Assembly (NCBI RefSeq): GCF_052078665.1
Contig: NZ_JBQJIK010000006.1
Span: forward strand, 1 to 64,000
DNA: 64,000 nucleotides
Direction of reading: 5' to 3'
DNA from: Inquilinus sp052078665
Lineage (GTDB): Bacteria; Pseudomonadota; Alphaproteobacteria; DSM-16000; Inquilinaceae
The translations under genes and the position numbers were made by a program. How positions within the stretch are numbered: the first letter of the stretch is position 1; each line of letters begins with the position of its first letter. The notes beneath the pieces were generated by a model. That model saw nothing but the letters and a program-made list of their open reading frames with translations. It searched no databases and was not told the origin of the DNA. Shown here in pieces: positions 16,455-25,087 of the stretch.

Positions 16455-18899
16455 ATGAACGCCTTTCCCACCCAGGCCCGCGCCGTGGTCATCGGCGGCG
16501 GCATCGTCGGGGTCTCGACCGCCTATCACCTCGCCCGGCTGGGCTGGGCGGACACGGTGGTGATCGAGCGGCACAAGCTGACCTCCGGCTCCACCTTCCA
16601 CGCCGCCGGCCTGGTCGGGCAGCTGCGCTCCAGCGCCAATATCACCCAGCTGCTCGGCCATTCGGTGCGGCTGTACACCGAGCTGGAGCGCGAGACCGGC
16701 CTGGCCACCGGCTGGAAGATGAATGGCGGGCTGCGCCTGGCCTGCACCGAGGCGCGCTGGACCGAGCTGAAGCGCCAGGCCACCACGGCCCGCAGCTTCG
16801 GGCTGGAGATGCACCTGCTGTCGCCCCAGGAGGCGCAGGATCTGTGGCCGCCGATGCGGGTCGACGACCTGGTCGGCGCCGCCTTCCTGCCGACCGACGG
16901 CCAGGCCAACCCGTCCGACATCACCCAGTCCCTGGCCAAGGGCGCGCGCATGGCGGGCGCCACGATCTGGGAGGATACCGAGGTCACCGGCATCGAGACC
17001 AAGGACGGGCGGGTGTCGGCGGTGCTGACCAGCCGCGGCCGCATCGCCTGCGAGGCGGCGGTGAACTGCGCCGGGCAATGGGCGCGCGAGCTCGGCCGCA
17101 TGGTGGGGGTCAACGTGCCGCTGGTGTCGGTCGAGCACCAGTACATGGTGACCGAGCCGATCGCGGGCGTGACCCGCACTTTGCCGACCCTGCGCGACCC
17201 CGACCGGCTGACCTACTGGAAGGAGGAGGTCGGCGGGCTGGTGATGGGCGGCTACGAGCCGAACCCGATCGCCTGGGCGGTCGACGGCATCCCCGACGGT
17301 TTCAACTTCCAGCTCCTGCAGCCGAACTGGGACCATTTCCAGCAGATCGTCGAGTTGGCGCTGGGCCGGGTGCCGGCGCTGGAGACGGCCGGGGTGAAGG
17401 AGCTGATCGCCGGGCCGGAAAGCTTCACCCCGGACGGCAACTTCATCCTCGGCGAGGCGCCGGAGCTGCGTGACTTCTATGTCGGCGCCGGCTTCAACGC
17501 CTTCGGCATCGCCTCGGGTGGCGGCGCCGGCAAGGCGCTGGCGGAATGGATCGCGGGCGGCGAGCCGCCCTACGATCTGTGGCCGGTCGACATCCGCCGC
17601 TTCGGCCGGGCCCAGGCCGATGTCGACTGGGTGCGCAAGCGGACGCTGGAGCTGTACGGCAAGCACTACACCATCGCCTGGCCGAACGAGGAGCATGCCA
17701 GCGCCCGGCCGCTGCGCCGGTCGCCGCTGTATGACCGGCTGAAGGCTCAAGGGGCCTGCTTCGGCGAGAAGCTGGGCTGGGAGCGGCCGAACTGGTTCGC
17801 GGCCGCGGGGGAGGCGGCGGAGGAGATCCCGAGCTTCGGCCGGCCGAGCTGGTTCGAGGCGGTGGCGCGCGAGCACCGGGCGACGCGCGAGGCGGTGACC
17901 GTCTTCGACCAGTCCTCCTTCGCCAAATTCGCCCTGGTCGGCCGGGATGCGGAGGCGGCGCTGTCCTGGATCTGCGCCAATGACGTGTCGCGGCCGCCGG
18001 GCACGCTGACCTACACCCAGATGCTGAACAGCCGGGGCGGCATCGAATGCGACCTGACCGTCGCCCGGCTGGCGCCGGACCGCGTTCACCTCACCACCGG
18101 CACCGGCTTCGCCACCCATGATTTCGACTGGATCGCGCGCAGCATCCCGGGGGGTGTCGACGCGCATCTGGTCGACGTCACCTCTTCATATGCCGTGCTC
18201 AGCCTGATGGGGCCGAAGGCGCGGGACGTGCTGCAGGCGCTGACCCGCGACGACGTCTCCAACGCCGGTTTCCCCTTCGGCCGGGTCCGACAGCTCGCCG
18301 TCACCGGCGCCCCGGTGCTGGCGCTGCGCATCACCTATGTCGGCGAGCTGGGGTGGGAGCTGCACATCCCGACCGAATTCGCCGTCGGGGTCTATGAGGC
18401 GGTGATGGCGGCGGGGGCAGAATTCGGCATCGCCAATGCCGGCTACCGTGCGATCGAGACGCTGCGGCTGGAGAAGGGCTACCGCGCCTGGGGCAGCGAC
18501 ATCGGGCCCGACCACACGCCGCTCGAGGCCGGGTTGGGCTGGGCGGTGAAGCTGAAGACCGCCATCCCGTTCCAGGGGCGGGAGGCGCTGGAGGCGCAGC
18601 GCGGCCAGCGGCTCAAGAAGATCCTCGCCACCGTCACGGTCGACGACCCGGCGGTGGTGCTGCTGGGGCGCGAGACCATCCTGCGCGACGGCAAGCCAGC
18701 CGGCTGGCTGTCCAGCGGCGGCTTCGGCCACACCCTCGGCCAGCCGATCGGCCTCGGCTATGTCCGCGACCCGGCCGGGCTGGACCGCGAGGCGCTGCTG
18801 GCCAGCACCTACGAGCTGGAGGTCGCGACCGAGCGGGTGCCGTGCCGCGTGCATCTCGACCCGCTCTACGATCCGCGCATGGAGCGGGTGAAGGGGTAG
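16455..18899 (+). CDS. FAD-dependent oxidoreductase with GcvT domain (dimethylglycine/sarcosine dehydrogenase-like)
   Basis: 814 residues. The N-terminal half is a DAO-type flavoprotein with the dinucleotide motif VVIGGGIVGVSTAYHLA and the segment GSTFHAAGLVGQLR, whose histidine is the covalent FAD anchor in dimethylglycine and sarcosine dehydrogenases. A FAO_M central domain follows, then a C-terminal GcvT/aminomethyltransferase part (about residues 430-800) that passes one-carbon units to tetrahydrofolate. Length and order match the family exactly. Expected reaction: oxidative N-demethylation of a methylated glycine or related amine. Second gene of the operon with the kinase-like protein. 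Confidence 0.92.
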   Translation: MNAFPTQARAVVIGGGIVGVSTAYHLARLGWADTVVIERHKLTSGSTFHAAGLVGQLRSSANITQLLGHSVRLYTELERETGLATGWKMNGGLRLACTEARWTELKRQATTARSFGLEMHLLSPQEAQDLWPPMRVDDLVGAAFLPTDGQANPSDITQSLAKGARMAGATIWEDTEVTGIETKDGRVSAVLTSRGRIACEAAVNCAGQWARELGRMVGVNVPLVSVEHQYMVTEPIAGVTRTLPTLRDPDRLTYWKEEVGGLVMGGYEPNPIAWAVDGIPDGFNFQLLQPNWDHFQQIVELALGRVPALETAGVKELIAGPESFTPDGNFILGEAPELRDFYVGAGFNAFGIASGGGAGKALAEWIAGGEPPYDLWPVDIRRFGRAQADVDWVRKRTLELYGKHYTIAWPNEEHASARPLRRSPLYDRLKAQGACFGEKLGWERPNWFAAAGEAAEEIPSFGRPSWFEAVAREHRATREAVTVFDQSSFAKFALVGRDAEAALSWICANDVSRPPGTLTYTQMLNSRGGIECDLTVARLAPDRVHLTTGTGFATHDFDWIARSIPGGVDAHLVDVTSSYAVLSLMGPKARDVLQALTRDDVSNAGFPFGRVRQLAVTGAPVLALRITYVGELGWELHIPTEFAVGVYEAVMAAGAEFGIANAGYRAIETLRLEKGYRAWGSDIGPDHTPLEAGLGWAVKLKTAIPFQGREALEAQRGQRLKKILATVTVDDPAVVLLGRETILRDGKPAGWLSSGGFGHTLGQPIGLGYVRDPAGLDREALLASTYELEVATERVPCRVHLDPLYDPRMERVKG

Positions 18900-18914
18900 C
18901 AAGATCCGGGCGAG

Positions 18915-19376
18915 TCAGACGGGCAGGGGCGCGTCCGGCTTCACATGGGCGATCGACGCGTAAGTGTGGGTCTCCCTGACGCCCGGCAGGGGCAGGATCA
19001 CCCGCTGCAGGAAGTCCTGGAACGCCGCCATGTCGGCGATCCGGGCCTTGACCAGATAGTCGAAGCCGCCGACCACCATGTGGCACTCCAGGATTTCCGG
19101 CGCCCGCCGCACGGCCTCGGCAAAATGATCGAAGACCTGCGGGGCCGTGTGGTCGAGCCGGACCTGGATGAACACCAGCGTCCCGCGCCCGAGCTTCCGA
19201 GGGTCGAGCACGGCCCGGACCGCCGTGATGAACCCGTCGCGGAACAGCCGCTTGACCCGCTGGCTGGTGCCGGTCGGGGACAGGCCCACCCGCCCGGCAA
19301 GGTCGAGGGTCGTGCGGCGTCCATCCTCCTGCAGCAACCGCAGAAGAGTGCGATCGACTCCGTCGAGGTCGCTCAT
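18915..19376 (-). CDS. Lrp/AsnC-family transcriptional regulator
   Basis: 153 residues from the ATG at 19376, giving the standard N-terminus LDGVDRTLLRLLQEDGR. The winged helix is followed by the RAM/AsnC ligand-binding domain (LVFIQVRLDHTA, ECHMVVGGFDYLVKARIAD), including the conserved GxxDY. A GTG 42 bases upstream would add an unlikely tail. The gene is divergent from an ornithine-cyclodeaminase-family enzyme, which it most likely controls in response to an amino acid, as is common for this pairing. Confidence 0.92.
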   Translation of the reverse strand: MSDLDGVDRTLLRLLQEDGRRTTLDLAGRVGLSPTGTSQRVKRLFRDGFITAVRAVLDPRKLGRGTLVFIQVRLDHTAPQVFDHFAEAVRRAPEILECHMVVGGFDYLVKARIADMAAFQDFLQRVILPLPGVRETHTYASIAHVKPDAPLPV

Positions 19377-19530
19377 GTCAAAAGCACTTTCTAACGGACA
19401 CTTCAGTTCTGATTTCACTCAAAAATCGTAAATTCAACGTATTTTGTCGCGCGGATCGTCGCAATAGCCTTGTTGGCATCGAGACCATTCTTGCCGTTCC
19501 CGACCGGGGCCGGCTCTCAGGAGGTTGAGA

Positions 19531-20532
19531 ATGCCGAAGGCCGAGGCTGCTTCGATCGCTCTCCCGTCGCTGTCGAAGGGAGAGACCAGGGTTTTGACGT
19601 TGAGCGAGGCGGATGTCCGGGCATGCATCGACCCGCTGCAGTTGCTGGATGCCCTGGATGCCGGCTTCAAGGCCCTGGCGCTGGGCCGGGTCGTCACCCC
19701 GGCGCGGCCGCAGCTCGACATCCCGCAGGCCGGCTATTCCCTGGCGATGCCGGCCTGGACGGACGGCATGAATCTGACGGTGAAGATCGTCAATGTCTTC
19801 GAAGGCAACATCGGCCGGGGCATTCCCAGCCATCTCGCCACCATCCACCTGTTCGATCCGGCCAGCGGCCTGCCGGTCTGCATCATGGACGGCACCTACA
19901 TCACGGCGGTCCGGACCTCCGGCTCCGCGGTGCTGTCGGTGCGCGAGCTCGCCCGCCGGAACGCCAGGGTTGTCACCGTGGTGGGGGCGGGCGTGCAGGC
20001 CGACCAGCATCTCCGCCTGCTGCCGCTGGTGCGGGACTTCGCCGAGATCCGCGTCGCCTCGAAGCGCTTTGAGGATGCCGAGGCCCTGGCCGCGCGCCAT
20101 CCCGGCGTCACCCCGGTGGCCGAGCTGGAAACGGCCGTCCGCTCATCCGACGTGGTCTGCCTGGCGACCCATTCCTATGAGCCGGTGATCGACGCCGGCT
20201 GGGTCCGTCCGGGCACGCATGTCTCGTCGGTCGGGGTCGCGCCGCCGGGCGGCGAATTGCCGGTCGCTTTGGTTCGCGCGGCTACGCTCTATGTCGAGAC
20301 CAGGGACGCTTTCGAGCCCACCCCGGTGGGATCCTGCGAACTGGCCGGCCTCGACCCAAACACCGGCATCACGCTCGGCGACATGCTGCTCGCGCGACGG
20401 CCGGGGCGTGTCTCGGCGGATCAGATCACGGTCTACAAGGCGATGGGGACGGCGATGGAGGACATGGTGGCGGCAGACCTCGCCTATCGCCACGCCCGCC
20501 GGTTGGGCAGGGGCACGATGATCACTCTGTAG
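19531..20532 (+). CDS. Ornithine cyclodeaminase/mu-crystallin family enzyme
   Basis: 333 residues from the ATG at 19531, preceded by CAGGAGG. The family hallmarks are the substrate segment MPAWTDGMNLTVKIV, the RTSGSAVLSVRELAR segment and the NAD motif VTVVGAGVQADQHLRLL. Members include ornithine cyclodeaminase, alanine dehydrogenase and ketimine reductases, all NAD(P)-linked enzymes acting on amino acids or cyclic imines. Which one this is cannot be decided from sequence alone. Divergent from an Lrp-type regulator, consistent with amino-acid-induced expression. Confidence 0.9.
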   Translation: MPKAEAASIALPSLSKGETRVLTLSEADVRACIDPLQLLDALDAGFKALALGRVVTPARPQLDIPQAGYSLAMPAWTDGMNLTVKIVNVFEGNIGRGIPSHLATIHLFDPASGLPVCIMDGTYITAVRTSGSAVLSVRELARRNARVVTVVGAGVQADQHLRLLPLVRDFAEIRVASKRFEDAEALAARHPGVTPVAELETAVRSSDVVCLATHSYEPVIDAGWVRPGTHVSSVGVAPPGGELPVALVRAATLYVETRDAFEPTPVGSCELAGLDPNTGITLGDMLLARRPGRVSADQITVYKAMGTAMEDMVAADLAYRHARRLGRGTMITL

Positions 20533-20644
20533 AGGCCCTGGGTCAGATCGCCTCGTCCCCGACCTTGTGGCCGAGGCTATCCTTCACAACGCCGGCCGCG
20601 CGAAAAAGGGCTCTGGACTTAAAGTTTCCTTGAACTTGTAGCAT

Positions 20645-20671
20645 CCCCTCGACTCACCACCAATCGAGGGG
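20645..20671 (+). promoter_or_regulatory. 5' hairpin masking the FMN reductase ribosome-binding site
   Basis: CCCCTCGA (20645-20652) and TCGAGGGG (20664-20671) form a perfect eight-pair stem with an 11-base loop. The GAGGGG of the right arm is the only good Shine-Dalgarno match for the ATG at 20678, so in the folded mRNA the site would be closed. Confidence 0.55.
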
Positions 20672-20677
20672 CACATC

Positions 20678-21253
20678 ATGGACCAACTCCGCATCGGCCT
20701 GATCTACGGCAGCGTCCGCGAAGGCCGGTTCTGCGACACCGTCGCCGGCTGGGCGGCCGGCGAGATCGAGCGGGCCGGCGGCTTCGCGCTCGACCCGATC
20801 GACCCGCGCAGGCTCGGCCTGCCGGACTGGAGCGGCCGAAGGGACGGGGAGGGCGTCGCCGTCTTCCGCGAGCGCATCGACCGGGCCGACGCCTTCGTCG
20901 TGGTCACGCCGGAATACAACCACGGCTATCCGGCCGTGCTGAAGTTCATGATCGACTGCGCCTATGCCGAATGGCAGGCCAAGCCGGTGGCCTTCGTCTG
21001 CTACGGCGGCATCTCCGGCGGCCTGCGGGCGGTGGAGCAGCTGCGCCTGGTCTTCGCCGAGCTGCATGCGGTGACGCTGCGCGACACGGTCAGCCTGGCC
21101 TTCGCCCCGCGCCGCTTCGACGCCGCCGGCCGGCTGATCGAGCCGGAGCAGACCACCGCCGCCATGGCGGTGATGCTGAAGGCGCTGCGCTGGTGGGCGA
21201 CCACCCTGCGCCAGGCCCGCGCCGTCGCCCCCTATGCCGAGGCGCTGGCGTAG
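20678..21253 (+). CDS. NADPH-dependent FMN reductase-like flavoprotein
   Basis: 191 residues of the flavodoxin-like NAD(P)H:FMN reductase family (PF03358 type). The phosphate loop region is GLIYGSVREGRFCDTVAGW and the flavin contact regions are VVVTPEYNHGYPAVLKF and VCYGGISGGLRAVEQLR. Such proteins reduce flavins, quinones, azo dyes or metals. Its last 45 bases are repeated beyond the RTX gene at 24836, so the reading frame's 3' end marks the left edge of an accessory islet. The ribosome-binding site is buried in a hairpin. Confidence 0.92.
   Translation: MDQLRIGLIYGSVREGRFCDTVAGWAAGEIERAGGFALDPIDPRRLGLPDWSGRRDGEGVAVFRERIDRADAFVVVTPEYNHGYPAVLKFMIDCAYAEWQAKPVAFVCYGGISGGLRAVEQLRLVFAELHAVTLRDTVSLAFAPRRFDAAGRLIEPEQTTAAMAVMLKALRWWATTLRQARAVAPYAEALA
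21206..21250 (+). repeat. Direct repeat, left copy (3' end of FMN reductase)
   Basis: The last 45 coding bases of the FMN reductase before its stop recur at 24836-24879 with one deleted base and one A-to-G change. The two copies enclose a 3.6 kb segment holding a glycoside-hydrolase-like and an RTX gene. The arrangement resembles left and right attachment sites at a gene's 3' end. Confidence 0.85.
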
Positions 21254-21321
21254 CGTCAGGACCGGCCAGGTGACGACTCTCCCGACGTCGGCTCAGGCGG
21301 CGGACGGCCGGACCACGATCG

Positions 21322-22557
21322 CTATCGCGGTCCCCACGCCTTGACGACCGATTGATAGTTCAGCTTGGGGGCCTGCTGTTCGACCGGATAAGTGGCGGGC
21401 TGCAGCCACCACCAGTTGTTTGGAGGTGGATCCCACCGCGGGTATGCGGTCTTTGCCTGATAATTCTGTTTCGGAAGCCCCCAGCTGCTGTCCTGCCCAA
21501 AGCGCATGATGCCGAAGGTCTTCTCCGCACCAGCTTCCCAGGGACGCTCTTCGTTCAGGAAAACGCAGGCGCCCAGCATCATGCCATTGCTGCCGCCGGG
21601 CTTCGACGCCGCGATCTGTTGCGAGAGCAATTCTGCCTGCAGGGCTTCACTGCCGGCGTATTTGATGCTCGAGCCGAGTTCGGTGAACATGACCGGCGGA
21701 ATCGGGATGTTGTATTTCTTCCAGTAGTTGGGCAGGCGGTTGTTCAGGAAGTCCTGGATGTCGGAACCCGGGTTCTGGGGATTGGTCGAAAACACGATGC
21801 GCTGGTTCCAGAAATCAGCCGCATCGATGTTGCCGATCTTGCCCTGCCGCATGAGGACGTCGCGCACCTTCTTGAGATAGGCCGCACCCTGAATGCCGTC
21901 CTCCGTGCCGAATGACGTGCACACCATCATCGGCAGCCGGTTCGGATCCAGGACCGAGTTCTTTGCCTCCCATTCGGCGATCCAGGTCATGACGGTGACC
22001 ACGTGCTCAGGCTTCCGGTCGTGCCACAATTCGTACTCGTTGAAGATCTTCCACATCCCGACGCCCGGAATGGGCGCTTTGGCGGGGGGCGGGTTGGGCG
22101 TATAGATTTCGCCGATGATGGCCTCGACATTCTGTCGAGCCAGGACGGTCTTGCCTTGGCTGAGGAGATCCATCGTGTAGTTGCTGATGGGAATGGTCGC
22201 CCTCATGCCGAGATTGGCGCAAACTCGGAGGAATTTGACATGTTCCAGGAACAGCAATAGCCGCCCGCTTTGGTCCTTCTGCGAGACGGGCGCGGCCCAA
22301 TCATAGCAATGAATGAAGTTGATGCCCAATTTCTGTTGAAAACGATAGAGATCCTTCCGTCCTTTCTCTCCCATATTGTCCGGATTTGTGTATCCCCAAA
22401 GCTCCTCGAAGATATTATTATAGAAATCTGAATTTTCGTACAGCATTCCTGGTCCGGAAGTCTTAGTATAGTCGCTTGGCCCAGGCATATACGCGATGCC
22501 CTGAATGTTCGCGACACCGAATTTCCTGCACCGATCAATCGCCGTCATGTTGGCCAT
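21322..22557 (-). CDS. Glycoside-hydrolase-like TIM-barrel protein
   Basis: 411 residues, no signal peptide, no membrane segment. I do not recognise a named family, but the pattern is that of a clan GH-A barrel: GVANIQGIAYMP near the start, GMWKIFNEYELW with N173-E174 as a likely acid/base, and VMFTELGSS with E293 as a likely nucleophile. The C-terminus is rich in tryptophan and proline (RWDPPPNNWWW). Base composition is clearly lower in GC than its neighbours, above all at the 5' end, which suggests horizontal acquisition. Adjacent to an RTX gene within the repeat-flanked islet. Confidence 0.75.
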   Translation of the reverse strand: MANMTAIDRCRKFGVANIQGIAYMPGPSDYTKTSGPGMLYENSDFYNNIFEELWGYTNPDNMGEKGRKDLYRFQQKLGINFIHCYDWAAPVSQKDQSGRLLLFLEHVKFLRVCANLGMRATIPISNYTMDLLSQGKTVLARQNVEAIIGEIYTPNPPPAKAPIPGVGMWKIFNEYELWHDRKPEHVVTVMTWIAEWEAKNSVLDPNRLPMMVCTSFGTEDGIQGAAYLKKVRDVLMRQGKIGNIDAADFWNQRIVFSTNPQNPGSDIQDFLNNRLPNYWKKYNIPIPPVMFTELGSSIKYAGSEALQAELLSQQIAASKPGGSNGMMLGACVFLNEERPWEAGAEKTFGIMRFGQDSSWGLPKQNYQAKTAYPRWDPPPNNWWWLQPATYPVEQQAPKLNYQSVVKAWGPR

Positions 22558-23124
22558 GGACGATACTCCAATTTTTGAGTTTTATACAAAGAACAAGAGT
22601 TCGGGCGCTAAAGGCAGGATTGCAACACAAGCACGCCAGCCCCGCCGCTATCGACGATCAGCATCATGCCATGCATGCCCACGGCTTCAGCCGCGATCGG
22701 GTTCAAGTTCCTGTCTGGAATTAACTAATTTTAGACAATTCCGAAAAGAAGTTTTAAGTAACTGCCGGCACGCCTTAGATTCATTGCGGAGGCTACCATC
22801 CATCGAAGTATCGACCGATGACGTTTTGTTGGCAATTGAAATCATTTGATATCGGGATCTGTTCGGCATTGGTCTCACCCTGGCAAGGACTCGACCGGCG
22901 GGAACTGCTGCGCCGCTTCGCCGGCCTTCGATTCAGCCTCCAGGCACCCGGCACCACCGACGGGACCGGTCTGCAACATATGTTGTTGTGTTGCATGTTA
23001 GGAAACTTGTCGCTATCACCATCCGCCGTCCCGAAGAGACTGCTTCGGGTTGGCACGGCGTTGCGGCGCCACCGGTCCAGGCAGCGGACCCGGCTGTCCC
23101 CGGGGCATTGGGGGAGGGGCTCGC
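22558..23124. other. AT-richer divergent region of the islet
   Basis: No convincing gene is present in these 567 bases. The sequence is distinctly lower in GC than the rest of the window and must hold the promoters of the glycoside-hydrolase-like gene (leftward) and the RTX gene (rightward). An inverted repeat TGCAACA (22972-22978)/TGTTGCA (22989-22995), with CAACATATGTTG (22974-22985) overlapping it, is an operator candidate in front of the RTX gene. Confidence 0.5.
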
Positions 23125-24816
23125 ATGGCGCAGATCATCAATGGCGATGGCGGAGACAACACGCTCACCGGTACGGATGTGGGGAACGTCGGCAATCCTG
23201 ACGGCATCGACATCATCAACGGGCTCGCCGGCGACGACACGCTGATCGGCCTGAGCGGCGACGACACCATCCGGGGCGGCCTGGGCGCCGACATCATGAT
23301 CGGGGGCGACGGCATCGACACCGCCACCTATGCCGCCGCGGCCGAGGGCGTGGAGGTCGACCTGAACAGCGGCGCCACGGTTGGCGGCGAGGCGCGGGGC
23401 GACACGCTGGTCGACATCGAGAATCTCGTCGGCTCCGGCTTCAACGACGTCCTGGTCGGCAATGACGGGGCCAATACCCTCTCCGGCGGCGGCGACGAGG
23501 ACCTCTTGACGGGCGGCGCCGGGGCGGACGTGATCGATGGCGGAGATGACAGGGACATCGCAAACTACCGGACGTCATCGGCGGGGGTCCGGATCGACCT
23601 GGCGGCAGGCACGCTGGCGGGCGGCGATGCCGCGGGCGACACGCTGATCGGCATCGAGAGCCTTTGGGGCTCGGACTTCGCCGACCGGCTGACGGGCGAC
23701 GCCGGAGACAACAACTTGGCCGGTTTCGACGGCGACGACGTGCTGCGCGGAGGGGCCGGCGCCGACTTCCTCGTCGGCGGCGCCGGCATCGACCAGGCCA
23801 ACTACCAGGGCTCGGCTTCGGGCGTTGTGATCGACCTGCTGGCTGACACCGCCTCCGGTGGCGATGCGGAGGGCGACGGTGTGCATGAGATCGAGAACCT
23901 GTACGGGTCCAGCCATGACGACCAGTTGACCGGCGACAACGGCCGCAACGTCCTCGGCGGCGAGAACGGCGACGACGCCCTCATCGGCAATGGCGGCGAC
24001 GATTCCCTGTCCGGAGAGGCCGGCAACGACAGCCTCACCGGCGGCGATGGGGCCGACCGGCTGGTCGGCGGGGCCGGGATCGACACCATCCATGGCGGCA
24101 TCGGCAATGACTCGGTCGACGCCGGCAGCGAGAACGACCAGGTCTTCGGCGAGGCCGGCCACGACAACATCCTGGGCGGGGCCGGCGACGACCAACTCGA
24201 CGGCGGCGACGGCAACGACACGCTCGAAGGCGCGGCGGGATTCGACACGCTGACCGGCGGCGCCGGCATCGACACGGCCAGCTACACCGGCTCCGCCGCC
24301 GGGGTCTCGGTCAATCTCGCGACGGGCGCCGTCGCCGGCGGCGACGCGGTGGGCGACACCTTCAGCGGCATCGAGCAGGTTCTGGGCTCGGCCCAGGCCG
24401 ACATCCTGACCGGCGACGCCAGCGCCAACACGCTGTGGGGTATGGGCGGCGGGGATGTCCTGACCGGCGGCGGGGGAGGCGACGTGCTGAAGGGCGGCGT
24501 CGGCGCCGACCGCTTCGTCTATGCGGTCCTGTCCGACAGCGCGGTCTCCGGTCTCGGCAAGGACACGATCCGGGACTTCGCGGCCGGCGACGAGATCGAC
24601 CTCTCGGCGATCGACGCGGACGGCAATTCGTCGAACGGCGACACCGCCTTCACCTTCGGCACCGGCGACTACACCCGTCATGCCGGCGAGCTGCGGGTGG
24701 TGACGGCGGGCTCGATCCAGGTGGTCTATGTCGACGTCAATGGCGACAAGGTCTCGGACTTCGCCATCAACGTCACCTCCGACCACGCCCTGACCGCCGG
24801 CGACTTCGTGCTGTAG
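23125..24816 (+). CDS. RTX calcium-binding repeat protein, type I secretion substrate
   Basis: 563 residues from the ATG at 23125, preceded by GGGGGAGGGG; the frame upstream is not coding. The protein is almost entirely GGxGxDxLx nonapeptide repeats that fold on calcium after secretion. Four modules with the pattern VxxDLxxGxxxGGxAxGD followed by IENLxGS recur at roughly residues 75, 155, 233 and 395. The C-terminus has the serralysin-type region GADRFVY to DFVL, the usual type I secretion signal. There is no catalytic domain and no type I exporter gene nearby, so the role is structural or adhesive by inference. Confidence 0.92.
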   Translation: MAQIINGDGGDNTLTGTDVGNVGNPDGIDIINGLAGDDTLIGLSGDDTIRGGLGADIMIGGDGIDTATYAAAAEGVEVDLNSGATVGGEARGDTLVDIENLVGSGFNDVLVGNDGANTLSGGGDEDLLTGGAGADVIDGGDDRDIANYRTSSAGVRIDLAAGTLAGGDAAGDTLIGIESLWGSDFADRLTGDAGDNNLAGFDGDDVLRGGAGADFLVGGAGIDQANYQGSASGVVIDLLADTASGGDAEGDGVHEIENLYGSSHDDQLTGDNGRNVLGGENGDDALIGNGGDDSLSGEAGNDSLTGGDGADRLVGGAGIDTIHGGIGNDSVDAGSENDQVFGEAGHDNILGGAGDDQLDGGDGNDTLEGAAGFDTLTGGAGIDTASYTGSAAGVSVNLATGAVAGGDAVGDTFSGIEQVLGSAQADILTGDASANTLWGMGGGDVLTGGGGGDVLKGGVGADRFVYAVLSDSAVSGLGKDTIRDFAAGDEIDLSAIDADGNSSNGDTAFTFGTGDYTRHAGELRVVTAGSIQVVYVDVNGDKVSDFAINVTSDHALTAGDFVL

Positions 24817-24835
24817 CCCGCCCGAGCTGGCCATG

Positions 24836-24879
24836 CTGCGCCAGGCCCGCGCCGTCGCCCCTGTGCCGAGGCGCTGGCG
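24836..24879 (+). repeat. Direct repeat, right copy (duplicated FMN reductase 3' end)
   Basis: These 44 bases match 21206-21250 apart from one missing C and one A-to-G change. They encode nothing here, lying 20 bases after the RTX stop. They mark the right edge of the accessory islet, and normal GC content resumes after them. Confidence 0.85.
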
Positions 24880-24896
24880 AAGGTTTTCACAAAGAG

Positions 24897-24919
24897 AGCC
24901 CCGCCGGAGAGGCGGGGCT
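24897..24919. terminator. Perfect hairpin after the RTX islet
   Basis: AGCCCCGCC (24897-24905), loop GGAGA and GGCGGGGCT (24911-24919) make a nine-pair stem. There is no T-tract on the plus strand; on the minus strand CTCTTTGTGAAAA follows. A weak or Rho-assisted terminator for the RTX gene is the simplest reading. Confidence 0.5.
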
Positions 24920-25087
24920 GAGGGGTCCAGTGGTGGAAGGGAGCTCTCGCACCCCCCAAGAGAGAGACGATCCGGGGTCGTGTTCTATTCCAGAATCGGA
25001 GTCCGCAGGCCGGCCCGTCCCGCGCCGCCGCCACTATCCGGCCGCATTGCCGGGGCAGGCTGGCCGCGAATGGTGGAGTGACGACCG

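Noticed and set aside
16179..18167. 662-codon minus-strand frame
   Set aside because: It mirrors the flavoprotein gene and has the same low-complexity composition; the plus-strand protein has clear family motifs throughout.
22818..23201. 127-codon frame in the islet promoter region
   Set aside because: No ribosome-binding site or family likeness, and it runs into the RTX gene in another frame; the region reads better as regulatory DNA.
23125..24816. CRISPR-like periodic repeats
   Set aside because: The periodicity is that of RTX nonapeptides in a coding frame; repeat units vary and there are no constant spacers. No CRISPR array exists in the window.
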